The notes under the pieces: generated by a model
What the model was told of the DNA's origin: nothing
Seen by the model: the letters and a program-made list of their open reading frames with translations, nothing else
Databases searched by the model: none
In this document: positions 56,314-63,785 of the stretch, piece after piece
Position numbering within the stretch: the stretch's first letter is position 1
Layout: each line of letters starts with the position of its first letter
Made by a program: the position numbers and the translations under genes
NCBI GenBank assembly: GCA_947460595.1
Contig: CANHGS010000002.1
Location: forward strand, 1 to 64,000
Direction of reading: 5' to 3'
Source: Bacteroidota bacterium
GTDB lineage: Bacteria; Bacteroidota; Bacteroidia; Chitinophagales; Chitinophagaceae
Length of the DNA stretch: 64,000 nt

Positions 56314-57417
56314 CTAATCCGCAACGCGAAAATTGGTTTTGGGAATAAGGTTCAAACTTTGGAGTAGCATTTGTTTCATCTGTAGTTTGACAATCTGCCC
56401 CATGGTCTCCGCTTTTAGGAATCTGGGTTGGTCAAAAAAATCCGCCAATTCTGTTTTGAGTTGTTCTATTTTTTCGGGCTTTGAAATCATGTCTCCACTC
56501 ATGATATCCAATAACTCTTTGATCCGGTATTTGGCCGATGACAATCTAAACGCCATCTGCGTTTTTTCTTCTGCCTGATACTGTTCAATAGACTCTTTGT
56601 TCAAGTGCTTACCCACAATGTCTACAAAAGCCTTGTTCTCTTTAAAAAACTGCGGCAGGTACAAATTCTTTCTACCCTCATAAGACTGTTGGTCAAAATC
56701 AATGGGTCTAATTCGGTACTGAAAATCCACAATGTCTGGGGTAATATTCACCACAAAATTGTAAGACCGCATATCGCCCAGCAAATGAGAAAAACAGCGC
56801 TCATTAAACTTCACAAATTCCTTGGCAAACCTGATCTGGTTGCAGCTTGGATGGTTCAAATAATCTTGGATAAAGATATCACCTGGAATACCCGGAATAT
56901 GTTCTTCAATCAAAGTATCCTGAAACGTAAAATAGGTAATCCTATTGGGTGATAGCAAGTGTTCTAGCTCCAAACCATAAATCCTAGAACTATCGGCTTT
57001 TTTAATATAATAGTGGTCGTAATTATCGTTGTACTTATTGATAATTCTAATGCGAATGGGTTGGCTATTTCCAAAAAAACAAAAATCAATTCCCGCCACG
57101 TCTAAGTGGTTAATAAAACTCATGTCTCCCTTGGTTTTCAGGTAGGCATAATTTTTAATTAGGTTCACCCTAAGGTCTTCCCAAAGATGCATATCATAGA
57201 TGGCTTTTTCCCAAGCCGTTTCCTTACCATGTTTATCCCTAATGGGTATGGTATAGGTAAAATGCAATAAATCTTCATACCTGCAAGCCAAGTCTACTTC
57301 TCTACCATAACGCAGCAAATATTTACGCAGCGTGGCATTCACCGGAAAGATGGGCTTTTTCCTAGACGGCCTATTGGGCTGGTCGCTGATCTTCTGGGTT
57401 TGGAATATATTAATCAA
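56314..57417 (-). CDS. Unknown protein with kinase-like catalytic motifs
   Basis: 367 aa, no family recognised. Seen: HLLGDMRSYNF (Asp215, Asn220) has the D-x4-N spacing of the protein-kinase/APH catalytic loop, and IRPIDFDQQ (Asp240/Asp242) is placed like the metal-binding DFG/DFD strand. Upstream lie IKK (Lys139/140) and LIEEHIPGIPGD, which fit an N-lobe and hinge. It may be a divergent kinase-like fold protein (inference). Starts with TTG, overlapping the DUF2130 gene by 8 bp, so the two are probably translated together. Confidence 0.72.
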   Translation of the reverse strand: MINIFQTQKISDQPNRPSRKKPIFPVNATLRKYLLRYGREVDLACRYEDLLHFTYTIPIRDKHGKETAWEKAIYDMHLWEDLRVNLIKNYAYLKTKGDMSFINHLDVAGIDFCFFGNSQPIRIRIINKYNDNYDHYYIKKADSSRIYGLELEHLLSPNRITYFTFQDTLIEEHIPGIPGDIFIQDYLNHPSCNQIRFAKEFVKFNERCFSHLLGDMRSYNFVVNITPDIVDFQYRIRPIDFDQQSYEGRKNLYLPQFFKENKAFVDIVGKHLNKESIEQYQAEEKTQMAFRLSSAKYRIKELLDIMSGDMISKPEKIEQLKTELADFFDQPRFLKAETMGQIVKLQMKQMLLQSLNLIPKTNFRVAD

Positions 57418-58660
57418 GTAGTAAAGGGTCTTGGTCTGTGAGATTCAAATTTACGGCATCTGCCCCAGCAATCCCTTCAACACTACCTTGAATATGTGCG
57501 GCATTGAGCAAAACTTTTTCCAATTGCTTTTCCCTGGTCTTCCACAATTTCTCCATGGCATTCCGCTCCACCTGAATACTCTGCTTCATCTGATTAAATG
57601 CCTCACTAATAGCCTTCCACTGCAAGGAGAATTCCGTACCCGTTAAATAGTCATACAACATGACCATTTTATCACCCTTATTCTCCTGACTTTTCTTGGC
57701 ATCCCAAACCTTCAAAATAGCATTCCTCAACAGCAATGCCACACTCTTCACCTCCGCAAATGTGCAGATATAAACCCCGTCTTTCTCACCAAACCTGTCC
57801 ATATCTTTTGGTAAAGCTTGCGTAACAATCACGGCTACATCGGCCCCCAGGCCACGCATATCTGCTTTTAATTTTTCAATCCAGTCATTGGAGAAATCCT
57901 TGGTACGCTTACTCTCATAAATGATCTTACCCGTTTCAGCCCCCAGTTGGTTTCTGACCACCTGAATACAATCCGCGCCCCTAACACCCTTACCCACTTC
58001 ATCAATCCTATCAAATGGAAAGGTCTTAGCCAACAATTCTTCTAGCATCAGTTCCTGCACTTCACCCTGCAACTGCTGAGACCCCAATTCACTCCTGCGT
58101 CTCATTTCTTCTGCCAATTTCTTTTGGTCTTCCAATTGCTTCTCCAACTCTTTCACTCGCAACAAATGCTCCTGGTCCTTGATGCTAGACTTCTCTGTTT
58201 CTTCCCTGACCAACTGCTCTTTCAACTTCTCTCTTTCCTGCATCAATTGCCGTTGCATTTGCACTTGCATTTCCGCCTCCTTATTCAGCAAAGCCTGTTC
58301 TTTTTGCAAGAACTCCAGTTCCTTTTGTCTAGCCATTTTGAGCTTCTCTGCACTCTCCGCTGCATTCTCCTCTAATAGTCTCAATTTATTTTCAAAATCC
58401 TCCGACACTTTCTTCTGAATACTTTGCTGCAACTCAGTCTGCAATTGCTTTTTCTCTAACTCTAGGCGCTGATTAGCCTCCTCCTCCTTCTTTTTGAGTT
58501 GCAGCTGAAACTGCTGCTCTTTTTGTTGAAATGCCGCTTCTTTTTCCTGCTTCCATTTCATCATCTGTGTATTCAGCTGATCCTTCATTTCTGCGCGCAT
58601 ACTCTCACCAGCTTCAAACTGATGCAGACATTTGGGACATGTTATATTAAAACTAGACAT
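57410..58660 (-). CDS. DUF2130 coiled-coil protein
   Basis: 416 aa. Seen: an N-terminal zinc-knuckle-like CPKCLHQF, a long Gln/Glu/Lys-rich coiled coil (about 20-200), then the DUF2130 domain with LEELLAKTFPFDRIDEVGKG, GADCIQVV and IIYESKRTKDFSNDWIEKLK, which resembles a PD-(D/E)xK-type nuclease core. Function unknown; possible DNA-related role by fold analogy. Overlaps the kinase-like gene. Confidence 0.88.
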   Translation of the reverse strand: MSSFNITCPKCLHQFEAGESMRAEMKDQLNTQMMKWKQEKEAAFQQKEQQFQLQLKKKEEEANQRLELEKKQLQTELQQSIQKKVSEDFENKLRLLEENAAESAEKLKMARQKELEFLQKEQALLNKEAEMQVQMQRQLMQEREKLKEQLVREETEKSSIKDQEHLLRVKELEKQLEDQKKLAEEMRRRSELGSQQLQGEVQELMLEELLAKTFPFDRIDEVGKGVRGADCIQVVRNQLGAETGKIIYESKRTKDFSNDWIEKLKADMRGLGADVAVIVTQALPKDMDRFGEKDGVYICTFAEVKSVALLLRNAILKVWDAKKSQENKGDKMVMLYDYLTGTEFSLQWKAISEAFNQMKQSIQVERNAMEKLWKTREKQLEKVLLNAAHIQGSVEGIAGADAVNLNLTDQDPLLLD

Positions 58661-58712
58661 GGATACTATTTTTCACAAAGTAAGCGGATAGCACCGAAAG
58701 AAAAAACTCCCC

Positions 58713-58720
58713 TATATTTG
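58713..58720 (+). promoter_or_regulatory. Putative -7 promoter element for tRNA-Leu
   Basis: TATATTTG matches TAnnTTTG exactly and lies 74 bp before the tRNA gene; the gap holds a GC-rich inverted repeat (gggccccggccc). Confidence 0.5.
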
Positions 58721-58794
58721 CAGTCCTCAAACCGGGTTTTTGGGCCCCGGCCCAAAGCCAAACCATTCAGTTCCAAACATTTGGAACCCAACCT

Positions 58795-58878
58795 GCGGAG
58801 GTGGCGAAATTGGTAGACGCACTACTTTGAGGTGGTAGCGGGGTAACAGCCGTGGGAGTTCGAATCTCCTCTTCCGCA
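58795..58878 (+). tRNA. tRNA-Leu (anticodon GAG)
   Basis: 84-nt class II tRNA. The acceptor arm GCGGAGG pairs with CTTCCGC (one G-T pair); the anticodon stem CTACT/GGTAG carries loop TTGAGGT, so the anticodon is GAG; a long variable arm follows; the T-arm GGAGT-TCGAATC-TCCTC is normal. CCA is not encoded. The accessory gene array begins just downstream. Confidence 0.97.
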
Positions 58879-58881
58879 CAA

Positions 58882-58916
58882 AAACCTTCCCGGGAACCGG
58901 GAGGGTTTGTTTTTTT
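58882..58916 (+). terminator. Terminator after tRNA-Leu
   Basis: Hairpin AAACC-TTCCCGG / CCGGGA-GGGTTT with GAA loop, then a seven-T run. Confidence 0.9.
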
Positions 58917-59402
58917 AAGACCGTCCCAAGCTCGCTTGGGTAAGGGCGTAAAAAAATAAACCCAGCTTGCGGGCACCGCAAGCGTAGGTTTTTGGGTAAG
59001 CACCTCCCTGAGAGATCACGGGACGTAATCTCAATCTCCGAAAGTTGATTCTCAGTTATGATAATTCTGAAGCTGTGTAGGTTTTTGAGTATGCGCCCAC
59101 ATAGGAGTTCACGGATATAATCTCTCCAATTTGTTTTGAATCTTCAGTAAGTATATAAACCCCAATAGGATATACTCTAATAACGCTATCAAATCAGATG
59201 TAAAAAATCTCTTTAACCCAATTGCGTTTATCTAAATGTAAAGTGTTTGATATACGCAAAAAGCATACAGATAAATTCAATTAAATCATTATGTTTAATT
59301 TGGAAATTTGCGTACTTTTAAGTGTAAGTGGCAAACTGCATTATTTCAACTTCTCAGGGGCTTAAAAAATAGTTAGTACCTTTATCTTTAAAATTATTAA
59401 CA
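58917..59402. other. Gene-free stretch between tRNA-Leu and the DUF433 gene
   Basis: No coding sequence is supported. It contains two small hairpins (CCCAAG/CTTGGG at 58927-58942 and GCTTGCGG/CCGCAAGC around 58964-58982), then an imperfect direct repeat of about 50 bp (58984-59038 and 59077-59128). From about 59140 the DNA is AT-rich with no clear element until the next start codon. Confidence 0.7.
58984..59128. repeat. Imperfect direct repeat pair of about 50 bp
   Basis: Both copies begin GTAGGTTTTTG, then share GTA-GC-CC, TCACGG and ATCTC in the same order, 93 bp apart. Origin unknown; possibly a remnant at the start of the accessory region. Confidence 0.6.
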
Positions 59403-59633
59403 ATGAAATACGGAGAAATAAGCATCGATTCTGAAGTGATGAGCGGCGCTCCTGTATTTGCAGGAACTCGAGTTCATGTTCAAACTCTTTTCGACTATAT
59501 CGAAGGTGGCGAAGATTTAGCGGAGTTTCTTGACGACTTTCCTTCGGTTTCTAAGGAATCAGCTTTAGCTGTTTTAGAAATGGCTAAAAAAACGCTCACT
59601 ACAGAGAAAATGCTCCATGAAAATTTTGCTTGA
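59403..59633 (+). CDS. DUF433 antitoxin-like protein
   Basis: 76 aa. Seen: the DUF433 pattern with SGAPVFAGTRVHVQTLFDYIEGGE and DDFPSVSKESALAVLE, a small helix-turn-helix fold that usually partners a DUF5615 PIN-like toxin. The partner gene starts at 59617, overlapping by 17 bp, but is broken. The antitoxin frame is intact. Confidence 0.9.
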   Translation: MKYGEISIDSEVMSGAPVFAGTRVHVQTLFDYIEGGEDLAEFLDDFPSVSKESALAVLEMAKKTLTTEKMLHENFA

Positions 59634-59945
59634 TGAAAGTTTGCCACGCAAACTAAAAAATGACTTCGGATTAGAACACAAACATGGACTGTTCGTGATA
59701 AAGGCTGGCTTAGTAAAAAGAATGGCGAATTACTTAAGCTCATGATTGACGATGGCTTTGAACTTTTTGTAACTGCCGACCAAAATTTACAATACCAGCA
59801 GAAACTCGAAAAACTTCCTCTAACAATTGCGGTTTTACGTGGATCAGATAATCGACTAAGGACACTGAGTAATCTCGTACCACTTCTATTCAAAAGAATC
59901 AATGAAGGAAGCCTTCCTAATGTAATTGAAATATCTGTAGATTGA
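59617..59945 (+). pseudogene. Frameshifted DUF5615 (PIN-like) toxin
   Basis: The frame begins MKILLDESLPRKLKNDFG, a typical DUF5615 start. At about 59683 the reading frame breaks: the next correct codons (TGG ACT GTT CGT GAT AAA) continue only in a frame shifted by one base, consistent with loss of a single nucleotide. The second part (through FVTADQNLQYQQKL to the TGA at 59943-59945) completes the family pattern. It could be a real inactivating mutation or a sequencing error. Confidence 0.85.
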
Positions 59946-59955
59946 CCGTCAGCCA

Positions 59956-60118
59956 CTAACAAGAGGCTTTGCGCAATTTGGGCTTCCACCATTGGCCTAT
60001 CATCTTTTGGTATTGCTAAAACTGTAGTAATTTGGCTTTAGCTAATCGCGTCAGTAGTGGCCAAGCCAGCAGTAGGATCACGGATTATACAAACAGCGCA
60101 AAGCCTCGGACGTTGTCT
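59956..60118. other. attC-like imperfect palindrome (candidate integron recombination site)
   Basis: Outer signals CTAAC (AAC at 59958-59960) and CGTTG (GTT at 60112-60114) flank perfect 12-bp arms GAGGCTTTGCGC (59963-59974) and GCGCAAAGCCTC (60096-60107). Inside are further pairings: GGCTT-CCAC with GTGG-AAGCC, and GCTAAA with TTTAGC. The AAC-AA-stem-GGAC-GTT layout resembles Vibrio-type attC repeats. It starts 10 bp after the toxin relic stop, as attC follows a cassette gene. No integrase is in the window. Confidence 0.5.
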
Positions 60119-60179
60119 GCCATTTTAACATTATTTGCTAAAGATTTAAAATTTTGACCAAAATCACTACTTTTAATAT

Positions 60180-60398
60180 ATGAAAATTGCACTTCAATAT
60201 GTAAGCGACTTAAACGGTAAACCACATGCCGTTCAAATGCCTGTTAGCGAATGGGAAAAAGTACTTTCGCATATTAAGAAATCAGAGCAAGTGCTAAAAA
60301 TAAAATCCGATCTCAAAGTTGCATTTAAACAAGTAGATACTATAAGAAAATCAAAAGCTAAAAAACAGACTTTAACTGATTTTCTAAATGAATTATAA
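60180..60398 (+). CDS. RelB-like antitoxin
   Basis: 72 aa, basic and helical. Seen: ALQYVSDLNGKPHAVQMPVSEWEKVL, the usual strand-helix dimer part, then a Lys-rich tail ending DFLNEL. Its last 11 bases overlap the toxin gene. Lies 60 bp after the attC-like element, in the position of a cassette gene. Confidence 0.78.
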   Translation: MKIALQYVSDLNGKPHAVQMPVSEWEKVLSHIKKSEQVLKIKSDLKVAFKQVDTIRKSKAKKQTLTDFLNEL

Positions 60399-60720
60399 GG
60401 TAATACCGGTTGACAAATTCAAAAAGGAAGCCAAACGGTTAATTAAAAAATATCCTTCTCTCAAATCTGAATTAACTGAATTAGCAGCATCTCTTTCTAT
60501 TGAACCAACTCAAGGAACAGCTTTAGGAAATAACGTATTTAAAATAAGAGTCTCTATTAAAAGTAAAGGGAAAGGTAAAAGCGGAGGTGCTCGCATTATT
60601 ACTTATGTAATTTCTCCTCAGAAAGAAGTTTATCTCCTTACAATTTATGATAAAGCAGAATTTGAGTCTATTGATGATAAAATGCTACGTAGAATTATAG
60701 CTGTTATTCCAACTGAGTAG
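60388..60720 (+). CDS. RelE/ParE-family toxin
   Basis: 110 aa. Seen: an N-terminal helix FKKEAKRLIKKYPSL, a central strand FKIRVSIKSKGKGKSGGARI with a basic loop, and ITYVISPQKEVYLLTIYDKAE. This is the RelE-type fold with the (K)SGGARI(I) strand seen in such toxins. Probable mRNA interferase or gyrase poison. Overlaps its antitoxin by 11 bp. Confidence 0.82.
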   Translation: MNYKVIPVDKFKKEAKRLIKKYPSLKSELTELAASLSIEPTQGTALGNNVFKIRVSIKSKGKGKSGGARIITYVISPQKEVYLLTIYDKAEFESIDDKMLRRIIAVIPTE

Positions 60721-60949
60721 TAAAACCAACAGTGCATTGTAGCAATTGGTGCTACAAAACAAGTGCTCATCCCATTTCAAATCCAATCAGTAGTTCCAAG
60801 CAGTTCATTTCATTTCCAGGCAGCAGAACTTATTCTATTTTTTTGTAACTTTATTAAGCTCCAGTCCCAGCAGTAGTAAATCCATTACCCAACTGCTTCA
60901 ATGCGTGGGGCGTTACCTTCAACCAATTGCCTTATCATCAATTAAGTAA

Positions 60950-60960
60950 CATCGCGCCAG
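60950..60960 (+). repeat. Recurring intergenic core catcgcgccag (copy 1)
   Basis: First copy of the core seen in the accessory array, directly after a TAA and before a degraded gene. Only the core is shared with the later copies. Confidence 0.55.
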
Positions 60961-60963
60961 CCC

Positions 60964-61304
60964 AACCTCATCCACCCCCAAGTATACAATCTCATCCTCT
61001 CAACAGACACCATCCCAGGACGAATCAACATTCCACAACTCACCTAACCCATCAGAGCCATGGCAGCCTTCTACGCAGCAATGGGAGGAACCCTATGCAC
61101 AAGAGACTCCTGCCAACTAACTACAGCACTAGGACTAGGTAAACAAGGTTCACCCACCAAGGAGACACCGTACAAGTAGATTACAACCTTATGTATTACA
61201 ATAGAGGTAATGCTGAATTTATCAAAGGCCCCGATACCTATTTATTCAAAGACAATACCTTCAAAAAGCTAAAGAGAAATCTCTGGCAATTCATTGATAA
61301 GTAA
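60964..61304 (+). pseudogene. Degraded small gene with an internal stop and frameshift
   Basis: Frame 1 reads NLIHPQVYNLILSTDTIPG, meets TAA at 61045-61047, then continues PIRAMAAFYAAMGGTL to about 61150. After a frameshift the sense continues in another frame as DTVQVDYNLMYYNRGN and ends at the TAA at 61302-61304 (NLWQFIDK). Family not recognised; no intact start is present. Confidence 0.5.
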
Positions 61305-61313
61305 AATTGTAAA

Positions 61314-61324
61314 CATCGTGCCAG
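61314..61324 (+). repeat. Intergenic core catcgtgccag (copy 2)
   Basis: Copy of the recurring core, 9 bases after the pseudogene stop and just before a relic of a gamma-glutamylcyclotransferase-like gene, the same order as copy 3 and the intact gene at 62559. Confidence 0.6.
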
Positions 61325-61347
61325 CATAACTAAACACCCTGTCTAGC

Positions 61348-61398
61348 AGCCTATCCTCCGGCATCCAAGCCTGGATCTATCTCTCCAAGCCCGAATAA
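61348..61398 (+). pseudogene. C-terminal relic of a gamma-glutamylcyclotransferase-like gene
   Basis: The frame SSGIQAWIYLSKPE ending in TAA at 61396-61398 matches the C-terminus of the intact gene at 62559 (ASGIKAWIYLPKTKTI). All other parts are missing. It points to a second, almost completely deleted copy. Confidence 0.6.
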
Positions 61399-61469
61399 TA
61401 TCTCCTTTTCGATTATTTTGTATGTTTCGAGTATTTCGATTAAATTGCCATTGTCTAACCTGAAATACT

Positions 61470-61925
61470 ATGAACTTATTAGAACCGCTACAAAAGCCGT
61501 CAAAGCTTGACCAAAAAATTGCCCATAAATCTTACACGGCATTAGCATCTGCTATACAACACTTAAATACTAACCAAGCTGAAATAGAAATAGAGGAAAC
61601 AAATGAAAAGATTAAAATTCCTATCAATGCTTTAAAACTTTTAGGGGAAATATTAAAAGCAATGGGTCAAGGTACGCTAATTTCAATAGTTCCTGTAGCA
61701 ACAGACCTAACCACACAGGCCGCAGCTGAAATGTTAGGTTGCTCTAGACCACATTTGGTCAAATTATTAGAAGATGGAAAAATTGCATTTACAAAAGTGG
61801 GCAAACACCGAAGAATACAATATGATGATATTCTAAAATTCAGAAATCAAATGAAAAAGCAGCAGAAACAAAATATTATTGATATTATGAATGCTGATGA
61901 GGAAAACGGATTGTGTGATTCATAG
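61470..61925 (+). CDS. Excisionase-type helix-turn-helix antitoxin
   Basis: 151 aa. Seen: helical N-terminal part (about 1-75), then a MerR/excisionase-type DNA-binding helix-turn-helix LTTQAAAEMLGCSRPHLVKL with the wing KVGKHRRIQYDDIL. This form is typical of antitoxins that partner PIN toxins. The PIN gene overlaps its end by 35 bp. Confidence 0.85.
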   Translation: MNLLEPLQKPSKLDQKIAHKSYTALASAIQHLNTNQAEIEIEETNEKIKIPINALKLLGEILKAMGQGTLISIVPVATDLTTQAAAEMLGCSRPHLVKLLEDGKIAFTKVGKHRRIQYDDILKFRNQMKKQQKQNIIDIMNADEENGLCDS

Positions 61926-62478
61926 TGTACGATTTACTGCAGTGTTGGATACCAATGTAATCTATCCGGTAATCATCAGAGATATCTTATTCTGGTTTGC
62001 GCATTATGATTTATTTACTCCAAAATGGAGTGATCATATTTTTGATGAATGGAAGCGAGTAATGTTGGAAAAGGGAGTGTCAGAAACTGATGCAAATAAA
62101 AGAATTCTAAAAGCGAATGAGGCGTTTCCCGACGCATTGGTACATAACTATAAAAGATTAATTGATTTACTAGAATTACCAGATAAAGATGACCGCCATG
62201 TACTTGCTGCGGCAATAAAAATAAATGCCAATGTAATTGTAACAAACAATTTGAAAGACTTTCCAGTTGATTATTTGCAATCATTCAGTTTGAATGTAAA
62301 AACTGCGGATGACTTTCTAACGGATATTATTGATTTGAATCCATATCAGGCAGTTGCTGCATTCAAGGAAATGGTAATGAATAAAAAAAATCCCAAACAG
62401 GATGAGTTTGCAGTTCTAAATCAATTGAGGAATGCAGGAATTAGGGATACTGCAAATTACTTGCATGCAATATTGTAG
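61891..62478 (+). CDS. PIN-domain toxin (VapC-like ribonuclease)
   Basis: 195 aa. Seen: the PIN acidic residues in AVLDTNVIYP (first Asp), DEWKRV, and the central pair in LPDKDDRHVLAAAI followed by NVIVTNNLKDFP, all as in metal-dependent PIN ribonucleases. The true start may be the ATG at 61897 or GTG at 61915. It overlaps the antitoxin by 35 bp. Confidence 0.88.
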   Translation: MLMRKTDCVIHSVRFTAVLDTNVIYPVIIRDILFWFAHYDLFTPKWSDHIFDEWKRVMLEKGVSETDANKRILKANEAFPDALVHNYKRLIDLLELPDKDDRHVLAAAIKINANVIVTNNLKDFPVDYLQSFSLNVKTADDFLTDIIDLNPYQAVAAFKEMVMNKKNPKQDEFAVLNQLRNAGIRDTANYLHAIL

Positions 62479-62492
62479 TGGTTACTAGATTA

Positions 62493-62561
62493 CATCGCGC
62501 CAGTAAAAAACAAACCCCAAGAAATCTTACATTAGATAAAATCAAATGATACTATCAAATG
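62493..62561 (+). repeat. Full intergenic repeat element (copy 3), ending on a start codon
   Basis: Starts with catcgcgccag 14 bp after the PIN gene stop, contains CAAACCCCA, and ends in ATCAAATGATACTATCAA followed by the ATG of the next gene. Homologous over its length to copy 4 at 63786. Confidence 0.8.
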
Positions 62562-62894
62562 CCCCACCTCTTCTCCTACGGAACCCTCCAACTCCCATCG
62601 GTTCAACTATCCTCCTTTAACCGCCTCTTAACCGGCACAGCTGACACCCTGCCCAATTATACCCAAGGCACCCTAGAAATCACTGACCCCCAAGTCTTAG
62701 CCATCAGCAACCAACAACATCATCCAATTGCCATTCCATCACCAGGAGACAGCATCACAGGAATGGTATTAGAACTAGCAGAACAAGAACTCCAACAAGC
62801 AGATCTTTATGAAGTAGACTATACCAGAGAACTGGTAACTCTGGCTTCTGGGATAAAGGCTTGGATTTATTTGCCAAAAACTAAAACTATTTGA
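62559..62894 (+). CDS. Gamma-glutamylcyclotransferase-like (AIG2-like) protein
   Basis: 111 aa. Seen: LFSYGTLQLPSVQ, the GGCT-fold opening with its YGTL phosphate-loop-like turn, and GMVLELAEQELQQADLYEVDYTRE near the C-terminus. Likely acts on gamma-glutamyl amines or peptides (family knowledge). A C-terminal relic of a second copy lies at 61348. Confidence 0.85.
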   Translation: MPHLFSYGTLQLPSVQLSSFNRLLTGTADTLPNYTQGTLEITDPQVLAISNQQHHPIAIPSPGDSITGMVLELAEQELQQADLYEVDYTRELVTLASGIKAWIYLPKTKTI

Positions 62895-62941
62895 TACATC
62901 GGATTGCCAGCTACCGTATTTACTAGGTTAATTAAAATAAG

Positions 62942-62949
62942 TATATTTG
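62942..62949 (+). promoter_or_regulatory. Putative -7 promoter element for the nucleotidyltransferase gene
   Basis: TATATTTG matches TAnnTTTG exactly, 13 bp before the start codon, so any leader is very short. Confidence 0.5.
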
Positions 62950-62962
62950 ATTAATCATTCAA

Positions 62963-63259
62963 ATGACAACAAGAGAGAACATATTAACCATTTTAAAGAA
63001 CAATAAACCTCAGTTTTCTAAATTGGGAGTTTCAAGTATTGGGTTATTTGGTTCTTATCTTAGGAATGAACAATCACCTAAAAGTGATATTGACTTGCTT
63101 GTTGACTTTGAACCTGAGAAAGAGAATTTTGATAATTACATGGCAGTGTATGACATTTTTGAAAGTCTTTTCAAAAATGAAAAAATTGAAATAGTTACCA
63201 AAAACGGGTTGAGTAAATTTATAGGTCCTAAAATCTTGAAAGACGTTATGTATGTCTAA
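62963..63259 (+). CDS. MNT-type minimal nucleotidyltransferase
   Basis: 98 aa. Seen: GLFGSYLRNEQSPKSDIDLLVDFE, the Pol-beta-like motif GS followed by the D-x-D metal pair. Such proteins usually neutralise a HEPN toxin encoded beside them; here no HEPN gene is seen. A small Lys-rich ORF overlaps the stop by 8 bp. Confidence 0.88.
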   Translation: MTTRENILTILKNNKPQFSKLGVSSIGLFGSYLRNEQSPKSDIDLLVDFEPEKENFDNYMAVYDIFESLFKNEKIEIVTKNGLSKFIGPKILKDVMYV

Positions 63260-63395
63260 TGAGCCCAAAGGAATTAACTTTATCATACAAAGCGAACCCT
63301 TGACAGATAAAGAGAGAAAAGCAATTAGTAAATACATTGCTGATTATAAAGCCAAAAAAAGTAAAAAGCAAGTTGCTAAAAAGAAAACAAAATAA
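63252..63395 (+). CDS. Small Lys-rich protein overlapping the nucleotidyltransferase gene
   Basis: 47 aa starting MSNEPKGINFIIQSEPLTDK with a Lys-rich C-terminus (about one third Lys). Starts 8 bp inside the preceding gene, so it is likely translated by coupling. No family recognised; it takes the place a HEPN partner would have. Confidence 0.55.
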   Translation: MSNEPKGINFIIQSEPLTDKERKAISKYIADYKAKKSKKQVAKKKTK

Positions 63396-63421
63396 CTTGC
63401 TTATATAAGTATAGACTAACC

Positions 63422-63769
63422 ATGAGCCTCTCCCTCTTCAATACAGTAGATATAATAGAAATCATGGAAAACGCCATTGAAAAGATGCGACCTCCTGAAG
63501 ATATCCGAGATAAATTGGATCTCAATTACCGAATAGAAAATCAAAGTATCATTCTCTGTGAGGTAAGACCCAAGTTTAATGATCCAAAAACAAAAATGGA
63601 ATTCGATTTTGCAAAAACAACATTTGTAAAAACGACTAATAAATGGAGGATATACTGGATGCGTGGGAATTTAAAGTGGTTTCCATACGATCCAGAAAAG
63701 GAGGTTGATAATCTGCATGAATTTATGAGAATCATTCAGGAAGACAAATACCATTGTTTCTTTGGATAA
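63422..63769 (+). CDS. DUF3024 protein
   Basis: 115 aa. Seen: CEVRPKFNDPKTK, KTTNKWRIYWMRGNLKWFPY and a C-terminal CFFG, all characteristic of DUF3024. The function is unknown, but the family is common in mobile gene arrays (inference). Confidence 0.9.
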   Translation: MSLSLFNTVDIIEIMENAIEKMRPPEDIRDKLDLNYRIENQSIILCEVRPKFNDPKTKMEFDFAKTTFVKTTNKWRIYWMRGNLKWFPYDPEKEVDNLHEFMRIIQEDKYHCFFG

Positions 63770-63785
63770 AAATTTAATCAATCCC

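Noticed and set aside
58727..59003. Two minus-strand ORFs across the tRNA and its terminator
   Set aside because: They run through a clear tRNA gene and its hairpins.
60927..61142. 71-aa ORF rich in His, Pro and Ser
   Set aside because: Composition is low-complexity and unlike neighbouring proteins; a different frame of the same DNA reads as a decayed gene.
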